Part shown: piece by piece, positions 1-10,880 of the stretch
How the letters are laid out: each line of letters starts with the position of its first letter
How positions within the stretch are numbered: the stretch's first letter is position 1
Source: Pseudomonadota bacterium
GTDB lineage: Bacteria; Bdellovibrionota_C; UBA2361; OMIW01
Assembly (NCBI GenBank): GCA_900299205.1
Contig: OMIW01000142.1
Span: 1 to 54,890 of the forward strand
Length of the DNA: 54,890 nt
Direction: 5' to 3'
Position numbers and translations under genes: made by a program
The notes under the pieces: generated by a model
Told to the model about the DNA's origin: nothing
The model's input: only the letters and a program-made list of their open reading frames with translations
Databases searched by the model: none

Positions 1-860
1 ACCCTGGATTCAACTATACGCACCGGATTACCTCAGCACGTTCGGGACTTTCACCCGTGAGACTCGCGCCCTACCGGGCGCACAATGAAGAGGAGCTCTG
101 CTTTTTGAAAGCATGGCTCGATGACAACGAAAGATACGCCGAACGGCATCCTTTCAACGAGCTGTATCCTATCGTCGAGCGCGCTGTCGCCGATGGTGTG
201 ATCACTGACGAGGAGTGGTCTGATATATCGTGGCTTTGCAATCGCCTTCTTTCGACGGAATACTTTGATGCCACGACTGCAGATATGCAAAAACTCCATG
301 CCATCCTTGCAGGCATTGGATCAGACGGCCAAATTCAGGTAGGTGAGCTCATGGGCCTGTCTACCTGGTTAAGCGACCATGAGCACTTAAAAAGGTGTTG
401 GACGTACGATGAAGTTGAGGGGCTGGTTTACCAAGTTCTGGCTGATAAGCGGATTGATCCCGATGAGCATAAGTTCCTGATGACGTTTTTTGATGGGTTC
501 GTCTCAATCTTTGATAATAAGACGATTATCAATCCGGTACTGATCAAAGAGGGAAATATCGTTGGAGTATGCTCGATCTGTCCCGAGATATCTTTTGCTG
601 ACTCCGTCTTTTGTCTTACTGGCGAATCGCATAAGTACACGAGAGCGCAATTTGAAGAGCAGATCGTGCGGCGTGGTGGTACGACAGTGAAAGGAGCATC
701 CTAAAAGGTGAACTATCTCATCGTCGGGGCAGACGGGAACCCCTGTTGGGCGTATGCGTGCTACGGCCGAAAAGTTGAGAAGGCTGTCGAGTTGCGAAAA
801 GCCGGCCACCCGCTCATGATCGTCCATGAAAATGATTTCCATGATGCGGTCGCTGATTAG
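1..860 (+). pseudogene. BRCT-domain protein with TerB-like/acidic helical N-terminal region; interrupted by an in-frame TAA at 702-704; frame open to left window edge
   Basis: ORF 57-704 ends in ...FCLTGESHKYTRAQFEEQIVRRGGTTVKGAS*; the same frame continues after TAA as KVNYLIVGADGNPCWAYACYGRKVEKAVELRKAGHPLMIVHENDFHDAVAD* (stop 858-860), the expected second half of a BRCT fold. No stop upstream of the GTG at 57 to position 1. Confidence 0.7.
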
Positions 861-913
861 GCGGCGTCTGCTCAGAGAAATTTGGATTCAAGTTGAGACA
901 GGGGCGATAGTTA

Positions 914-2104
914 CTACTGAAGTGAATCTCTCCTCTTCTTTTCAGCTTTTAAATCGTCGAAATACCCCTCAGATCCGAGCAGTTTCGCTAGTACTTTGAG
1001 ATTTCGAAGCTCCTCAGCCTCCAGCCGGGTATCCTCTAGTGCCATCTCTAGGGCCCTGTCGAGAAATGATTTGTTTAGTTCTCTCACCCTTTGCGCCGAT
1101 AGGCCAACCTCAATAGCAAGTTTTGCAAGATTCGCTGCCTCTTCTCTCTGGAGTTTTCGGTCCGCCAGGACATCTGTAAGCATATCCATGTAGGCTGCCT
1201 CACTTTGACTATCCAGTTGCAGGGAAGACATCGGAAGAAGCCGGATCACATTTGCCATGTATCCCTCAGTCCCTTTCAGGATTCTGGGTCGGCGAATTAG
1301 CAAACGAGGACGGTCTGTTTTGGCAGATTCCTGGACCAAAGGCATTTGCGGGACAGACAGACCACGCCTCCTCCGAAGATTCAAGAACAGTTTCGCCGTG
1401 GCGATAGCATCGGGCTCTGCTTCATGTGGTCCTGTCATGCCTATGCCGAGATAATCGCAGACCGTTCCTAGTTTGTGGTTTGGAATGTCTAGGCATATTC
1501 GGGCAAGGGAAAGAGTATCTACTGCGCAGAAGAGATTAAGGGGGAGACCAGCGCGCTGCGCTGCATGATAGAGAAATACCTCCTCAAATGGAGCATTATG
1601 ACTCACGACAAGTCTGCCACTCAGAAGGTGCAGTACATATGGCAGCACATCCTCCATTCCTGGGGCATCTTTCACATCTTCGTCTGAAATTCCATGATAA
1701 ACTGAGTTGGATATCGGAATGCCTGGTTTAATCAGTGAGGAAAATGTCTCCTCATGTTTGCCATCGGCGGAGAAGAGCACGACTGAAATCTCAACGATTT
1801 TATGTTTATGGAAAGGCTTAATACCTGTCGTTTCAAAATGAATTACTGCAAATGGGAGACTATTAACTGAAACGCTTCCCTCTTCACTCGCATAAAGAAA
1901 TACGTTTCTTTCGAAACCTCTCAACTGCCAGTCCTCGGGACCGCGATAGATCCCAAAGGGGCGGGTGGTTCGGTAGCGTCTTTGATTTGGAGAATTTTTT
2001 TCGGCCGGCTCCGATGCCAACGATGATTTCGAGAGTGATGCAGTAAAAATTTTCCAAAGCAAGACCAAAATAAAAATCCAGCCAGTAAGAAGCACTATTT
2101 CCAT
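914..2104 (-). CDS. DEDDh-type 3'-5' exonuclease (DNA pol III epsilon-like) with C-terminal TerB-like helical region
   Basis: FAVIHFETTGIKPFHKHKIVEISVVLF...VSHNAPFEEVFL...HEAEPDAIATAKLF: exonuclease motifs (HFETTG replaces the usual DxETTG); C-terminal YMDMLTDVLADRKLQREEAANLAKLA repeat. Confidence 0.75.
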   Translation of the reverse strand: MEIVLLTGWIFILVLLWKIFTASLSKSSLASEPAEKNSPNQRRYRTTRPFGIYRGPEDWQLRGFERNVFLYASEEGSVSVNSLPFAVIHFETTGIKPFHKHKIVEISVVLFSADGKHEETFSSLIKPGIPISNSVYHGISDEDVKDAPGMEDVLPYVLHLLSGRLVVSHNAPFEEVFLYHAAQRAGLPLNLFCAVDTLSLARICLDIPNHKLGTVCDYLGIGMTGPHEAEPDAIATAKLFLNLRRRRGLSVPQMPLVQESAKTDRPRLLIRRPRILKGTEGYMANVIRLLPMSSLQLDSQSEAAYMDMLTDVLADRKLQREEAANLAKLAIEVGLSAQRVRELNKSFLDRALEMALEDTRLEAEELRNLKVLAKLLGSEGYFDDLKAEKKRRDSLQ

Positions 2105-2551
2105 ACCGAATCCGTCCGTTTTTTGGAAAGGTCGACCGAAACATGTCAGACATTAGAGCCATAACCCGTTGTTGATGCTCGCTCAGACAAGCTTAGCTTC
2201 CCAATCTGGCGTTGGCGATTTTGAGAGAAAGGGGCATATATCGTTGATTTTAAATTGTCAAAAAACATGTAACAGAGGAATACGTCTCTGTTGGTGAGAA
2301 TGATCTGATTATGCTTTCCGGTCGAGAGGAGACGGGCGATCCTTCGAAAGCGCCGTTGCGTGACGAGAGCCCCCTGATTCAGCGGACTGCGGAATCTGCG
2401 CAGGTGGAGCTCATGACTAGGTTCGAGGGTCGTTTTCGTGAAGATCGAAGAGCCTCGGTGGTGAGCGACGGCCAGCCGTCTTTCGCGATTGCTCATAGGT
2501 TCGTAGGTCGTGGTCTACCCCACAGATACGATGACATCGGTTGAGATGAAA

Positions 2552-2579
2552 AGGCAGAATTGGGTCCCTTTTTCTGCCT
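2552..2579. terminator. Inverted repeat aggcagaa...ttctgcct, possible terminator
   Basis: 8-bp arms with a T-rich right side in an otherwise low-coding region. Confidence 0.4.
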
Positions 2580-3434
2580 CATTGTTGTCCCGATATCGCT
2601 CTAGGTAGCCTGATCGAGCTCGAGGCACTCTCTTTCCCCGCTACTCGGTCACGTTGTTTCGGCTCCTTCCTCCCCCAGCGATTCGTCATTTTCTGCCTCC
2701 GGATAATCGTACCATCCTCGTGCGGACCAGACATCCACCTTGAGAACGAAGATATCCAATTCGTTGATGACGCGGTGCTTACTGCTGAAGTCCGACTACT
2801 CTCCCTCGACATAAGTCAAGCAATTGAGCTGATACGCGTCTGGCTCAGCTTATATCCTGCAACCCTCTGCTCGCGGAACATCTCAAAGTTAGCCTTGGTC
2901 GTCGGCCCCCGCGATTAGAAACCCTCCCTCCCGTATCCACCAGAATTCGCCATGGCTTCTCAAGGTCATGGAGAAAAAATATGAGCAAGGCATTCGACAG
3001 CGAGAAGGGAAAGGGTCGCCGAAATGGCTCATAAAAGTGGTATAAGTCTCAGGCGTAATTCATGCCATCAGTGACATGATTGAGGTAACCCCGTTCCAAG
3101 TTTAGTGATTGTATATGGAGCCCCGCGCAGACTCAAAGAGTTGGCGGTTGTCGGCAAGGATCGCTCGACAGGCACCCCGATGGGGTTCATCTACGAAATC
3201 GATGAGTCCATCAATTCCAATATAGTCGAGGGTGAGCGAGAAGCTTCGCATAAAAATCATTTTCTTTGGGGTCTGGGTACCATTTACTAAGGAAAAATTG
3301 AAGCACAGAGGAGGAACGCCATCCCTCCAGATTAAGCAATCCGGCCTCTAAGATGCGAAAAAGCTATCTTTACCCATAATTGATATAAACAGAGGAAAGC
3401 GGTCTCGCTTTCACTTTGAAAATACAAGACCCAC

Positions 3435-4721
3435 ATGCCTATCCCCGTTCACCCACTTGCCACTACCTCTGCCCCGGTGACTAGTGATCCCCGATTACCA
3501 GGACAAGGTTCAGTTCCCGCTCAGCTTGCTCACGAACGCACCGCCTCAGCACTGACTTTGGAGGCTTTCAATGGTTCGTTAAATCGGCCTAGCCCTCTAG
3601 GTGGAACGGAAACTAAATTGCCTATACGGCTACACAATAACGATGGGACTGTCCTATCGCTTGCGCCCGGGGAAAATCAGCCTGATGTCGTTTCGTTATC
3701 TCTTTGGAATCTACGGACCCAAACTTTCGTCCACGGCGAGGTCAATACCAGGTCGGGCTTATTCAGGGGGGTTAGCGGTGCAGTGAGAGGGTTACCGATC
3801 GAGGCTGACAGCTCACTGGAATTCATCGTGTCAGCTTTACGGAGGAGCTCCCTTGTTCCCGAAAAGTCAGTTCCATTGCCCCGCTCTCTCCCCGACCCAA
3901 CACTCGCTCGCTATCCGGATCCGAACAGAGTAAACCCGGAGCATTACCTATACCAACAACCAATACCAGTTCCGAAAGAAAGCTGTCCAGAACGGTCGTG
4001 CGCGAGCGTGAGTCCGCATGAAGTGGCGCAGTCCCTCGCTCATAGGCCTGACTTTGATCCGCAGCGGGCGTTGAACGGTGAAACAAGAGAGCCCGATAAT
4101 TCGGACCTGGACAACCTCAGACTGGCAGGACGACTTTTGCAGCCTCCTACCGAGGCTCAAAAGATACTCACGCAACTCGAGTCTGCCGTCAGGGGTCCGA
4201 ATTTTAACCTTCTGATGGTAGATTCCCCCTATCCACACGCAGAATCGAGAGAGAACGGTTTTATCGTCCTCACGACCGGGTTCGCAAATCTCCTCGAAAG
4301 AAGATACCCCGATCCGGCAAAAAGGGTACAAGCGTGGGCCACTGTTCTTGCTCATGAAATGGCCCACGATCTCTCGGATCACGGGCTACGCCTGAGGGAT
4401 TTCCCTTCCTCATTAAAATCGGACCGTTCGGCATTTGTGGACCAGTTGGCAAAAGCCGCTCGTCAGAGGCAATTTGAGCTGGAGGCTGATCGAGTGGGCA
4501 ACGGTATTGCGATCAGCGCCGGTCTTAACCCCCTCGATCCCGTCGAATTGCGTGACCTCCTCGAAACGATGAGAGCTGCGGGAAAAAGTTTTCCTCCAGG
4601 TCTCGATCCAGTTTTTCTGCGGTATTCCGGAGCCGATCCACAATCCGTGGCGCGGGATTATTCAGCTTCGCACCCCCTCCCCGATACTCGAAGGAAAGCC
4701 CTTGAAACAGGTCGGAAATAG
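3435..4721 (+). CDS. M48-like metallopeptidase with uncharacterised N-terminal region
   Basis: VLAHEMAHDLSDHG (HExxH) and downstream FELEADRVGNGIAISAGLNP (ExxxD) typical of M48. Confidence 0.75.
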   Translation: MPIPVHPLATTSAPVTSDPRLPGQGSVPAQLAHERTASALTLEAFNGSLNRPSPLGGTETKLPIRLHNNDGTVLSLAPGENQPDVVSLSLWNLRTQTFVHGEVNTRSGLFRGVSGAVRGLPIEADSSLEFIVSALRRSSLVPEKSVPLPRSLPDPTLARYPDPNRVNPEHYLYQQPIPVPKESCPERSCASVSPHEVAQSLAHRPDFDPQRALNGETREPDNSDLDNLRLAGRLLQPPTEAQKILTQLESAVRGPNFNLLMVDSPYPHAESRENGFIVLTTGFANLLERRYPDPAKRVQAWATVLAHEMAHDLSDHGLRLRDFPSSLKSDRSAFVDQLAKAARQRQFELEADRVGNGIAISAGLNPLDPVELRDLLETMRAAGKSFPPGLDPVFLRYSGADPQSVARDYSASHPLPDTRRKALETGRK

Positions 4722-4807
4722 GCTGAGTCCTGAGTTTTTAGTCCTTAATGGTAAAAAGGCTCTCTAATAACCCAATAAAGCGCCAAAAGTTCTTATCTCG
4801 CCCACAA

Positions 4808-5545
4808 TCACCGCCTTTCTCCTTGTCGCCAATCAACAGCCTCTTCCACAAAAACCCTAAAAAGCTCTCGGAATCGAGGTTCGATGTCGCCGTACAGCGT
4901 TTCGGGATGGCACTGAACCCCCAAGACAAAGTGCCCTTCCGCCGTTCCCTCGACCCCTTCAATGAGACCGTCTGGTGCGAAGGCAACACTGCGTAGCCCC
5001 TCTCCCAGCACTTTGACCGCCTGATGATGGAGCGAATTTACTTTGATCGTTCCGACGGAGAGGATCTCACGAAGCCGCGCACCCTCAAGGATCGAGACCG
5101 GATGAACTAACTCGCACCAATCACCCTCATTGTGCACCATACCAGCCCCTCGCTGTGTCGAAAGATCCTGATAGAGCGTTCCCCCATAGGCGACATTAAG
5201 AAGCTGGGCACCTCGACACACACCGAGAATCGGCTTTTTGTCGCGACGGGCCCATTGAATGAGAGTGAGCTCAACCTCATCTTTTCCCGAATGATGAGCT
5301 CCACACTCCGCAAGACGCGCCTCGCCATACCGATTCGGGTCGATATCGTCGCCACCCGGCAGAAACACCCCATCGGCAAGTTCATAGTACCGGGCCAACT
5401 GTTCGTAATCTGGAACGGGAGGGACCGCAATCGGAACAGCCCCCGCTGCCATCATGCACGAGAGGTACGTTGAATGGTCACCCCATATCGGTGGACCATC
5501 AGGAGCGGGACGCTCTGCGAGAGTGACGGTAATCAGAGGTTTCAT
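4808..5545 (-). CDS. Class I glutamine amidotransferase-like, gamma-glutamyl-gamma-aminobutyrate hydrolase family (peptidase C26)
   Basis: PGGDDIDPNRYGE, PILGVCRGAQLLNVAYGGTLYQDL (nucleophile Cys), VLGVQCHPE. Confidence 0.88.
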   Translation of the reverse strand: MKPLITVTLAERPAPDGPPIWGDHSTYLSCMMAAGAVPIAVPPVPDYEQLARYYELADGVFLPGGDDIDPNRYGEARLAECGAHHSGKDEVELTLIQWARRDKKPILGVCRGAQLLNVAYGGTLYQDLSTQRGAGMVHNEGDWCELVHPVSILEGARLREILSVGTIKVNSLHHQAVKVLGEGLRSVAFAPDGLIEGVEGTAEGHFVLGVQCHPETLYGDIEPRFRELFRVFVEEAVDWRQGERR

Positions 5546-5640
5546 GAAGGTCCTTCCGACTTAATCAATCAAGCAGAGATGAATTTAAGCACCGCAACAC
5601 AGCAGAGCAATCAAATACTTCTACAATGCTTCTCAAATGG

Positions 5641-6108
5641 TCAGTCAGCGAGTACTACGTCTGGGATTCTCGGTAATTGTGACGTCGCAGTCAGTGATTG
5701 ATCTGATGGAAGGGTCGTCCCGATTCGGGTGAGTTTTTTGTCCCAAGCACTCTGCCGTTGGTCGAGAATACTGAATGGGCTTGAATGTTCGAATGTTAAC
5801 TCGCGCAATCGATGCAGCCCGGAAATGCTTGAAAAATCAATTTTAGGGAGAGAAACTCCTTCATCAAGAATTATTTTGACGTTGGGATTCGCTCCTTTGA
5901 GGGAGGTTCCATCCACGGAGCTACCGTCGTGCATAATTTTCCAGAGACCTGAAGTAATGTATCGTTCGAGTTTTCCAGAATCTGCATCCTCCGCCTGCTG
6001 ATTAATTATTTCCCTCAATAACTCTCTTCCTCTTGGTCCGTCCAGCGGACATGTCGTTGATAGATTCAATGTTAATAAGTTTTCTGCCGGATCATAAGTC
6101 GGTCTCAT
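5641..6108 (-). CDS. Hypothetical protein
   Basis: ORF 5641-6180; preferred start ATG at 6106-6108 preceded by AAGGAGAG. Confidence 0.45.
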   Translation of the reverse strand: MRPTYDPAENLLTLNLSTTCPLDGPRGRELLREIINQQAEDADSGKLERYITSGLWKIMHDGSSVDGTSLKGANPNVKIILDEGVSLPKIDFSSISGLHRLRELTFEHSSPFSILDQRQSAWDKKLTRIGTTLPSDQSLTATSQLPRIPDVVLAD

Positions 6109-6362
6109 AACACTCTCCTTTTCAAATAAGTATCCATTCGATCGAACTCGATGATTCGATCTCAGGATGAGCTTCACCACTACCAGATGATTCGGGGTAA
6201 TTACAAGTCTTGATTTGGAAGATTTAACTCATGAGCGTAGAGACTTAAGCTTCAGCTAGGTGACTTTAGACCCTCGCAGTGGCAGTTTAGTGTTTCACAC
6301 ACAACTTGGGTGCTGCATGCACGGACTAATCGCTGAACGCTCCTGAAGGGTCAGAATAATTT

Positions 6363-6394
6363 AATTGGTGCACGCGGACCTGGTCGCACCAATT
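6363..6394. terminator. Inverted repeat aattggtgc...gcaccaatt downstream of ung
   Basis: 9-bp perfect arms, 14-nt loop, 3' of the minus-strand ung gene. Confidence 0.45.
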
Positions 6395-6512
6395 TAGTTA
6401 TCAGACCCCAACAGACTCTGACCTATCCGGAGATACCAATGTGCAGTGAGAAGAGAGAAAGACTGAAAGCGACCTAAATCGACGGGGCCGAGCTTCGCGA
6501 AGAGTCGCGAGC

Positions 6513-7358
6513 TTAACCGTGTCCGCCCTCTCCAACAGCCCCCCAATCCACCCGTTCCCCGCCCTGCGCCACCAAAATCCGATTCGCCTGCGAAAAATGC
6601 CGACAGCCGAGGAACCCTCGGTGGGCCGACAACGGTGAGGGGTGAGGGGCGGTGAGGATGTGGTGTGTGTGGGTGGAAGTGGCAATGTGGGTTGCTTTCT
6701 TCTGCGCGTAGCTCCCCCACAGAAGAAAGACGACGCCAGTGCGATGAGTGACAACCGCCTCGATAACTTTGTCGGTAAAATGCTCCCAACCTTTGTTGGC
6801 GTGTGAACCTGGTTTTCCCTCTTCAACCGTCAGCACCGCATTGAGCAGCAACACTCCCTGATGAGCCCATGGGAGAAGACAGCCCGTTTGAGGCGTCGGA
6901 ACACCGACATCAGCTCTTAGCTCCTTAAAAATATTCTGAAGTGAGGGCGGAAAGGGCGTTCCAGGGCGCACCGAAAAACACAATCCGTGCGCCTGACCCG
7001 GACCGTGATACGGATCTTGTCCCAGAATAACCACCCGGACGGATGCGAGGGGGGTGTGGCGCAACGCCGAGAATACCTCAGAACACGGCGGATAAATGGG
7101 CTTTCCCGCTGATCGCTCAGTCGCAACAAATCGCTGAAGATTCTGGAAATACTCTTTCGAGCGTTCTTCATGAAGAACGTCACGCCAGGTGATGTCATGA
7201 CCGGAAATAACCTGTGATTCGAGCGGTGCTCCCATCGTTTCGTCGACGGATGATGCGGCTCCCCCGATTCCGTGTTCCATACCCGCCCCTGTTCGTAGTC
7301 TCGATCTGCCGCTACGAAGCGAAGCAATCCATCGCCCTCTCACTCCGAAGCTGCGCAA
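6513..7358 (-). CDS. ung: Uracil-DNA glycosylase, family 1
   Basis: [66 protein letters not shown]. Start uncertain (ORF overlaps the end of thrS; an internal ATG is likely). Confidence 0.93.
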   Translation of the reverse strand: MRSFGVRGRWIASLRSGRSRLRTGAGMEHGIGGAASSVDETMGAPLESQVISGHDITWRDVLHEERSKEYFQNLQRFVATERSAGKPIYPPCSEVFSALRHTPLASVRVVILGQDPYHGPGQAHGLCFSVRPGTPFPPSLQNIFKELRADVGVPTPQTGCLLPWAHQGVLLLNAVLTVEEGKPGSHANKGWEHFTDKVIEAVVTHRTGVVFLLWGSYAQKKATHIATSTHTHHILTAPHPSPLSAHRGFLGCRHFSQANRILVAQGGERVDWGAVGEGGHG

Positions 7359-9180
7359 GGTAATCGACGAAATCCCCCCGCTTCATAACCCGCTGATCAG
7401 CCACACAATACCGTCGTAAAGTTACCGTCTCGGCATCACGCTCCTGCTTGCCGATGATGAGCATATTTGGAATTTTATGTGTCACTGCTTCGCGTATCTT
7501 TTTGTTAAAAGAATTGGATGAACGATCAACCGATACCCTAAATAGCTTATCACGAAGTTCTCGCTCAATACTCTCCGCATACTCAACGCATTCTTCAGCA
7601 ACAGGAATGAGCCGAACCTGTTCTGGAGCAAGCCAGGTCGGGAACGCTCCACCAAAATGCTCAATCAAAAACGCGACGAATCGTTCGTGAGTGCTCAATG
7701 GCGCTCGGTGTACGACGTACACAGGGTGCTCTTTGCCGTCATCACCTATGTAACTGAGCCCGAAATTGATCGCCTGACCGAAATCGAGCTGGGTTGTACT
7801 GAGTGTCTCCTCACGTCCAAGAAGAGTTGTCGCCTGAAAATCTATCTTGGGACCATAAAATGCTGCCTCTCCCTCGCCGATGAAATATTCGAGGCCCACA
7901 TCCGAAATAACCTCTCGAGCGACCCCTTCAGAAAATGCCCACAACTCGGGGTTATCGATGAATTTTGCCGTATTCTTCGGGTCATGGGTCGAGAGACGAA
8001 CTTTTATCCTCCCAAACCGCAAATGGCTATAATACGACAGAGCCATCTCAAAGGTAGATTTGAGCTCGTTATGTAGCTGTTCTGGTGTGCAGTAAATGTG
8101 TGCATCATTCATACACATTCCCCGCACTCGAAGAAGCCCCGCAAGCGTGCCCGAGGCTTCATACCGATAGACATTTCCATATTCGGCCAGTCGGAGTGGT
8201 AATTCACGATAACTCCGGGGTCGGTGGCGGAAGATAAGGTGATGGTGCGGACAGTTCATCCCCCGCAAATAATAGGCAGCCTCTCCCTCAAGGTGCATCG
8301 GTGGATAAAGTGAATCCTTGTAGTAAGGAAGGTGGCCAGAAGTGTGATACAGCTCTTCCTTCGCCATGATGGGAGTGACCACCCGCTGATACCCTGCTCG
8401 ATGCTCAACCTCTCGGGCGAACTTCTCAAGCTCGTCTCGAATAACCGCCCCATTCGGCAACCACAACGGCAGTCCCGGCCCGACTTCATCTGCAAACATG
8501 AAAAGCTCGAGCTCTTTACCAAGTTTGCGGTGATCTCGCTCTTCGGCAAGTTTGCGCCGCGCCCGATAGTCGTCAAGCTGCTCCTTGGATTCAAAGGCAA
8601 GACAATAGAGCCTTGTTAATTGGGGGTTCTTTTCATCCCCCCTCCAATACGCTCCTGCAACACTATCGAGAGCAAAGCAATCCTCTGGAATCGCTCCGGT
8701 ATCAACGACATGAGGCCCGGCGCACATGTCCTCGAACGGTCCGTTAACGTAAAACCCGATCGTTGTTTCACCCCGCTCCTTCAATTCCTGGGCATATTCA
8801 GCCTTGTAGTTGGCTCCATTCTCTGAGAGATACGCTATCGCTTCATCAATCGGACGCTCTGAACCGGAAAATATCTGTTTTTCACGGATAATCCGACGCA
8901 TACGCTTTTCAATATCTTTGAAATCATCCGATGAAATTGGAGATTCAAGATCAAAGTCGTAATAGCACCCCGTACTGATGGGGGGACCAAACGCAAGTTT
9001 TGCTTTCGGACGAACCTGAAGCACCGCCTGAGCAAGAACATGGGCAAGCGAATGGCGGATTCGGTAAAGGCTATCGTGGCCCGAATTCGTATCAGACGAG
9101 TGGGCGCAGTCTGAGGAACATTGCGAGGAGTTCACTTGCGAGGAGTTCATAGGTGGTCCAATTCGGAGTGTATCGGTCAA
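7312..9180 (-). CDS. thrS: Threonyl-tRNA synthetase, apparently lacking the N-terminal TGS domain
   Basis: [35 protein letters not shown] (editing domain), [59 protein letters not shown]-terminal anticodon domain. Confidence 0.95.
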   Translation of the reverse strand: MTDTLRIGPPMNSSQVNSSQCSSDCAHSSDTNSGHDSLYRIRHSLAHVLAQAVLQVRPKAKLAFGPPISTGCYYDFDLESPISSDDFKDIEKRMRRIIREKQIFSGSERPIDEAIAYLSENGANYKAEYAQELKERGETTIGFYVNGPFEDMCAGPHVVDTGAIPEDCFALDSVAGAYWRGDEKNPQLTRLYCLAFESKEQLDDYRARRKLAEERDHRKLGKELELFMFADEVGPGLPLWLPNGAVIRDELEKFAREVEHRAGYQRVVTPIMAKEELYHTSGHLPYYKDSLYPPMHLEGEAAYYLRGMNCPHHHLIFRHRPRSYRELPLRLAEYGNVYRYEASGTLAGLLRVRGMCMNDAHIYCTPEQLHNELKSTFEMALSYYSHLRFGRIKVRLSTHDPKNTAKFIDNPELWAFSEGVAREVISDVGLEYFIGEGEAAFYGPKIDFQATTLLGREETLSTTQLDFGQAINFGLSYIGDDGKEHPVYVVHRAPLSTHERFVAFLIEHFGGAFPTWLAPEQVRLIPVAEECVEYAESIERELRDKLFRVSVDRSSNSFNKKIREAVTHKIPNMLIIGKQERDAETVTLRRYCVADQRVMKRGDFVDYLAQLRSERAMDCFAS

Positions 9181-9298
9181 TAGATGCTAATTCATCGCCT
9201 TAAATCAAGTCGGGGGAGTAGTTACCGACGGCGCATCTTCCGAAAATAACCGATCCGTTACACCCGGTAAAGCATTCCTCAGGATTGCTCCTCCTTCA

Positions 9299-10291
9299 TC
9301 ACCGATATCGCTCAGCCCCCCGTATTTCCTCTTCGATGTGACGGAATGATTCATACCGCGATCCCAAAACATCCCCCCTCTTCAGGGCTTCGCGCACTTC
9401 ACACGATGGCTCGGCGAGGTGTCGACAATCACGGAACCCACAATGCTCCGCATATCGGTAAAGGTCTGGGAAGTAGGTGATCAGCCCCTCGCTCGGGAGA
9501 TGAGTCAAACCAAAATGCTGCAACCCCGGGGTATCAGTGATAATACGAACAACTCCATCCCCCGTCACGACCGGCACTCCCATCGCTGCTGATGTTGTCT
9601 GTTTCCCCTGACCCGTTTTGCGACTCACCTCACCGACAGCTCGAAGCGCATCAGGAACAAGCCGATTAAGGAGGGAACTCTTGCCCACCCCGGAAATGCC
9701 ACAGAAAACCGCGTGTCGGACAGAGCCCCCAAAGATTGCATCCTCGACTGCCGACATTCCCTCTCCGGAGCGACAGCTCGTAAACAATAACTCGACACCA
9801 ATACGAGCGTAGGTATCGCGCACCTCTTCAGGCACTGCGTGAGGATCAATATCAATTTTGTTGCAAACGAGTAAGACCGGTATTCCTTCAGCTTGTGCTG
9901 CGACAATCGCTCGGTCGATCATGTGCCTATTAAAGAGAGGCTCAATCGCGGCGACCACGAACAGCTTATCAACGTTCGCCGCTAGCTGCTTCGTGCGTCC
10001 CTCATAGCTCCGCCTGAGCAACGAACGTCGCTCCTCCACTGAGGCGATAACGAGCTCATTGCGCTCGGACCGGATGACCACCTCATCGCCCACGCACGGT
10101 TCAGTCGTTCTCCCAACCAATGGAGCGGGGACGATTGTTCCCTCGCTCGTCCAGACGATAGCGCGCCTGCGAGAGCTTTGAAGAACCGTTCCCCTACCCT
10201 CTCCTTTCCTCATCGAACTCGGCCGAGACATCTCTTCTTCTCGATAAAAAAGCCACATCAACTGTGGCAAATATCTTACAAATGGGCCCAA
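9299..10291 (-). CDS. rsgA: Ribosome small subunit-dependent GTPase A
   Basis: Circularly permuted GTPase: CNKID, CGISGVGKSSLLNRL, DTPGLQHFGL, zinc site HCGFRDCRHLAEPSCEV. Confidence 0.93.
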   Translation of the reverse strand: MGPFVRYLPQLMWLFYREEEMSRPSSMRKGEGRGTVLQSSRRRAIVWTSEGTIVPAPLVGRTTEPCVGDEVVIRSERNELVIASVEERRSLLRRSYEGRTKQLAANVDKLFVVAAIEPLFNRHMIDRAIVAAQAEGIPVLLVCNKIDIDPHAVPEEVRDTYARIGVELLFTSCRSGEGMSAVEDAIFGGSVRHAVFCGISGVGKSSLLNRLVPDALRAVGEVSRKTGQGKQTTSAAMGVPVVTGDGVVRIITDTPGLQHFGLTHLPSEGLITYFPDLYRYAEHCGFRDCRHLAEPSCEVREALKRGDVLGSRYESFRHIEEEIRGAERYR

Positions 10292-10440
10292 CCCCCCTCT
10301 CGATCGGCGAAAATGCCCGACGGAGTTCCGTAAGAGCGGTGTCAGGTGTATACTAAAGGGAGGTAAGGGTTTAATCCAGCGCCATCCCGCTTGATTCGGG
10401 TGCGCTTCCCGCCCGATGTTTATCGTTTTGTGAACTCAAG

Positions 10441-10806
10441 ATGAAAAAGCTCGAAGAAGAATCACCAAGCAGCAATGGGGCCACCCGAAGGGAGCAAATG
10501 CTCCTCAAGGTTGCGTCAGCTCTCGTTTTCGCTCCTGGTTTTTTCCTCATATTGTTGGGTTTTTCTCTTTTTACTCTGCCAGAGGCTGTCACGAGCGTCC
10601 TCTCTTTGTTCTTAGTCTCCACCGGCGTGCTCGTCGTGAGGGGTACCGCTATTCTTACCCGGCTATACAGAAAATTCGAGGAAAGCCTTCGGGGTTCTGA
10701 AGGGAGAATGTTGATTCAAGGGGTGATAGTTCGGGGCAACCAAACCGAACAAGACCCCGCTCCGATCCAGCCAGAAGGGGAAGGTAAGAAGGACTGGCTT
10801 CACTAG
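10441..10806 (+). CDS. Small membrane protein, hypothetical
   Basis: 121 aa with hydrophobic segments LLKVASALVFAPGFFLILLGFSLFTLPEAVTSVLSLFLVSTGVLVV. Confidence 0.6.
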   Translation: MKKLEEESPSSNGATRREQMLLKVASALVFAPGFFLILLGFSLFTLPEAVTSVLSLFLVSTGVLVVRGTAILTRLYRKFEESLRGSEGRMLIQGVIVRGNQTEQDPAPIQPEGEGKKDWLH

Positions 10807-10880
10807 TCGGCAGATAATACTTAGGGACAATCGTGACACGCGAGGGTCGTCTTAAGACGAGGGCCCGTTCATTGCCGTCA

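Noticed and set aside
2311-2812. ORFs 2311-2544 (+) and 2579-2812 (-)
   Set aside because: Short, no RBS or family motif, biased composition; not supported as genes.
6394-6826. ORFs 6394-6789 and 6401-6826 on the minus strand
   Set aside because: Alternate-frame ORFs overlapping ung, low-complexity Pro/His/Arg composition; ung has clear family motifs.
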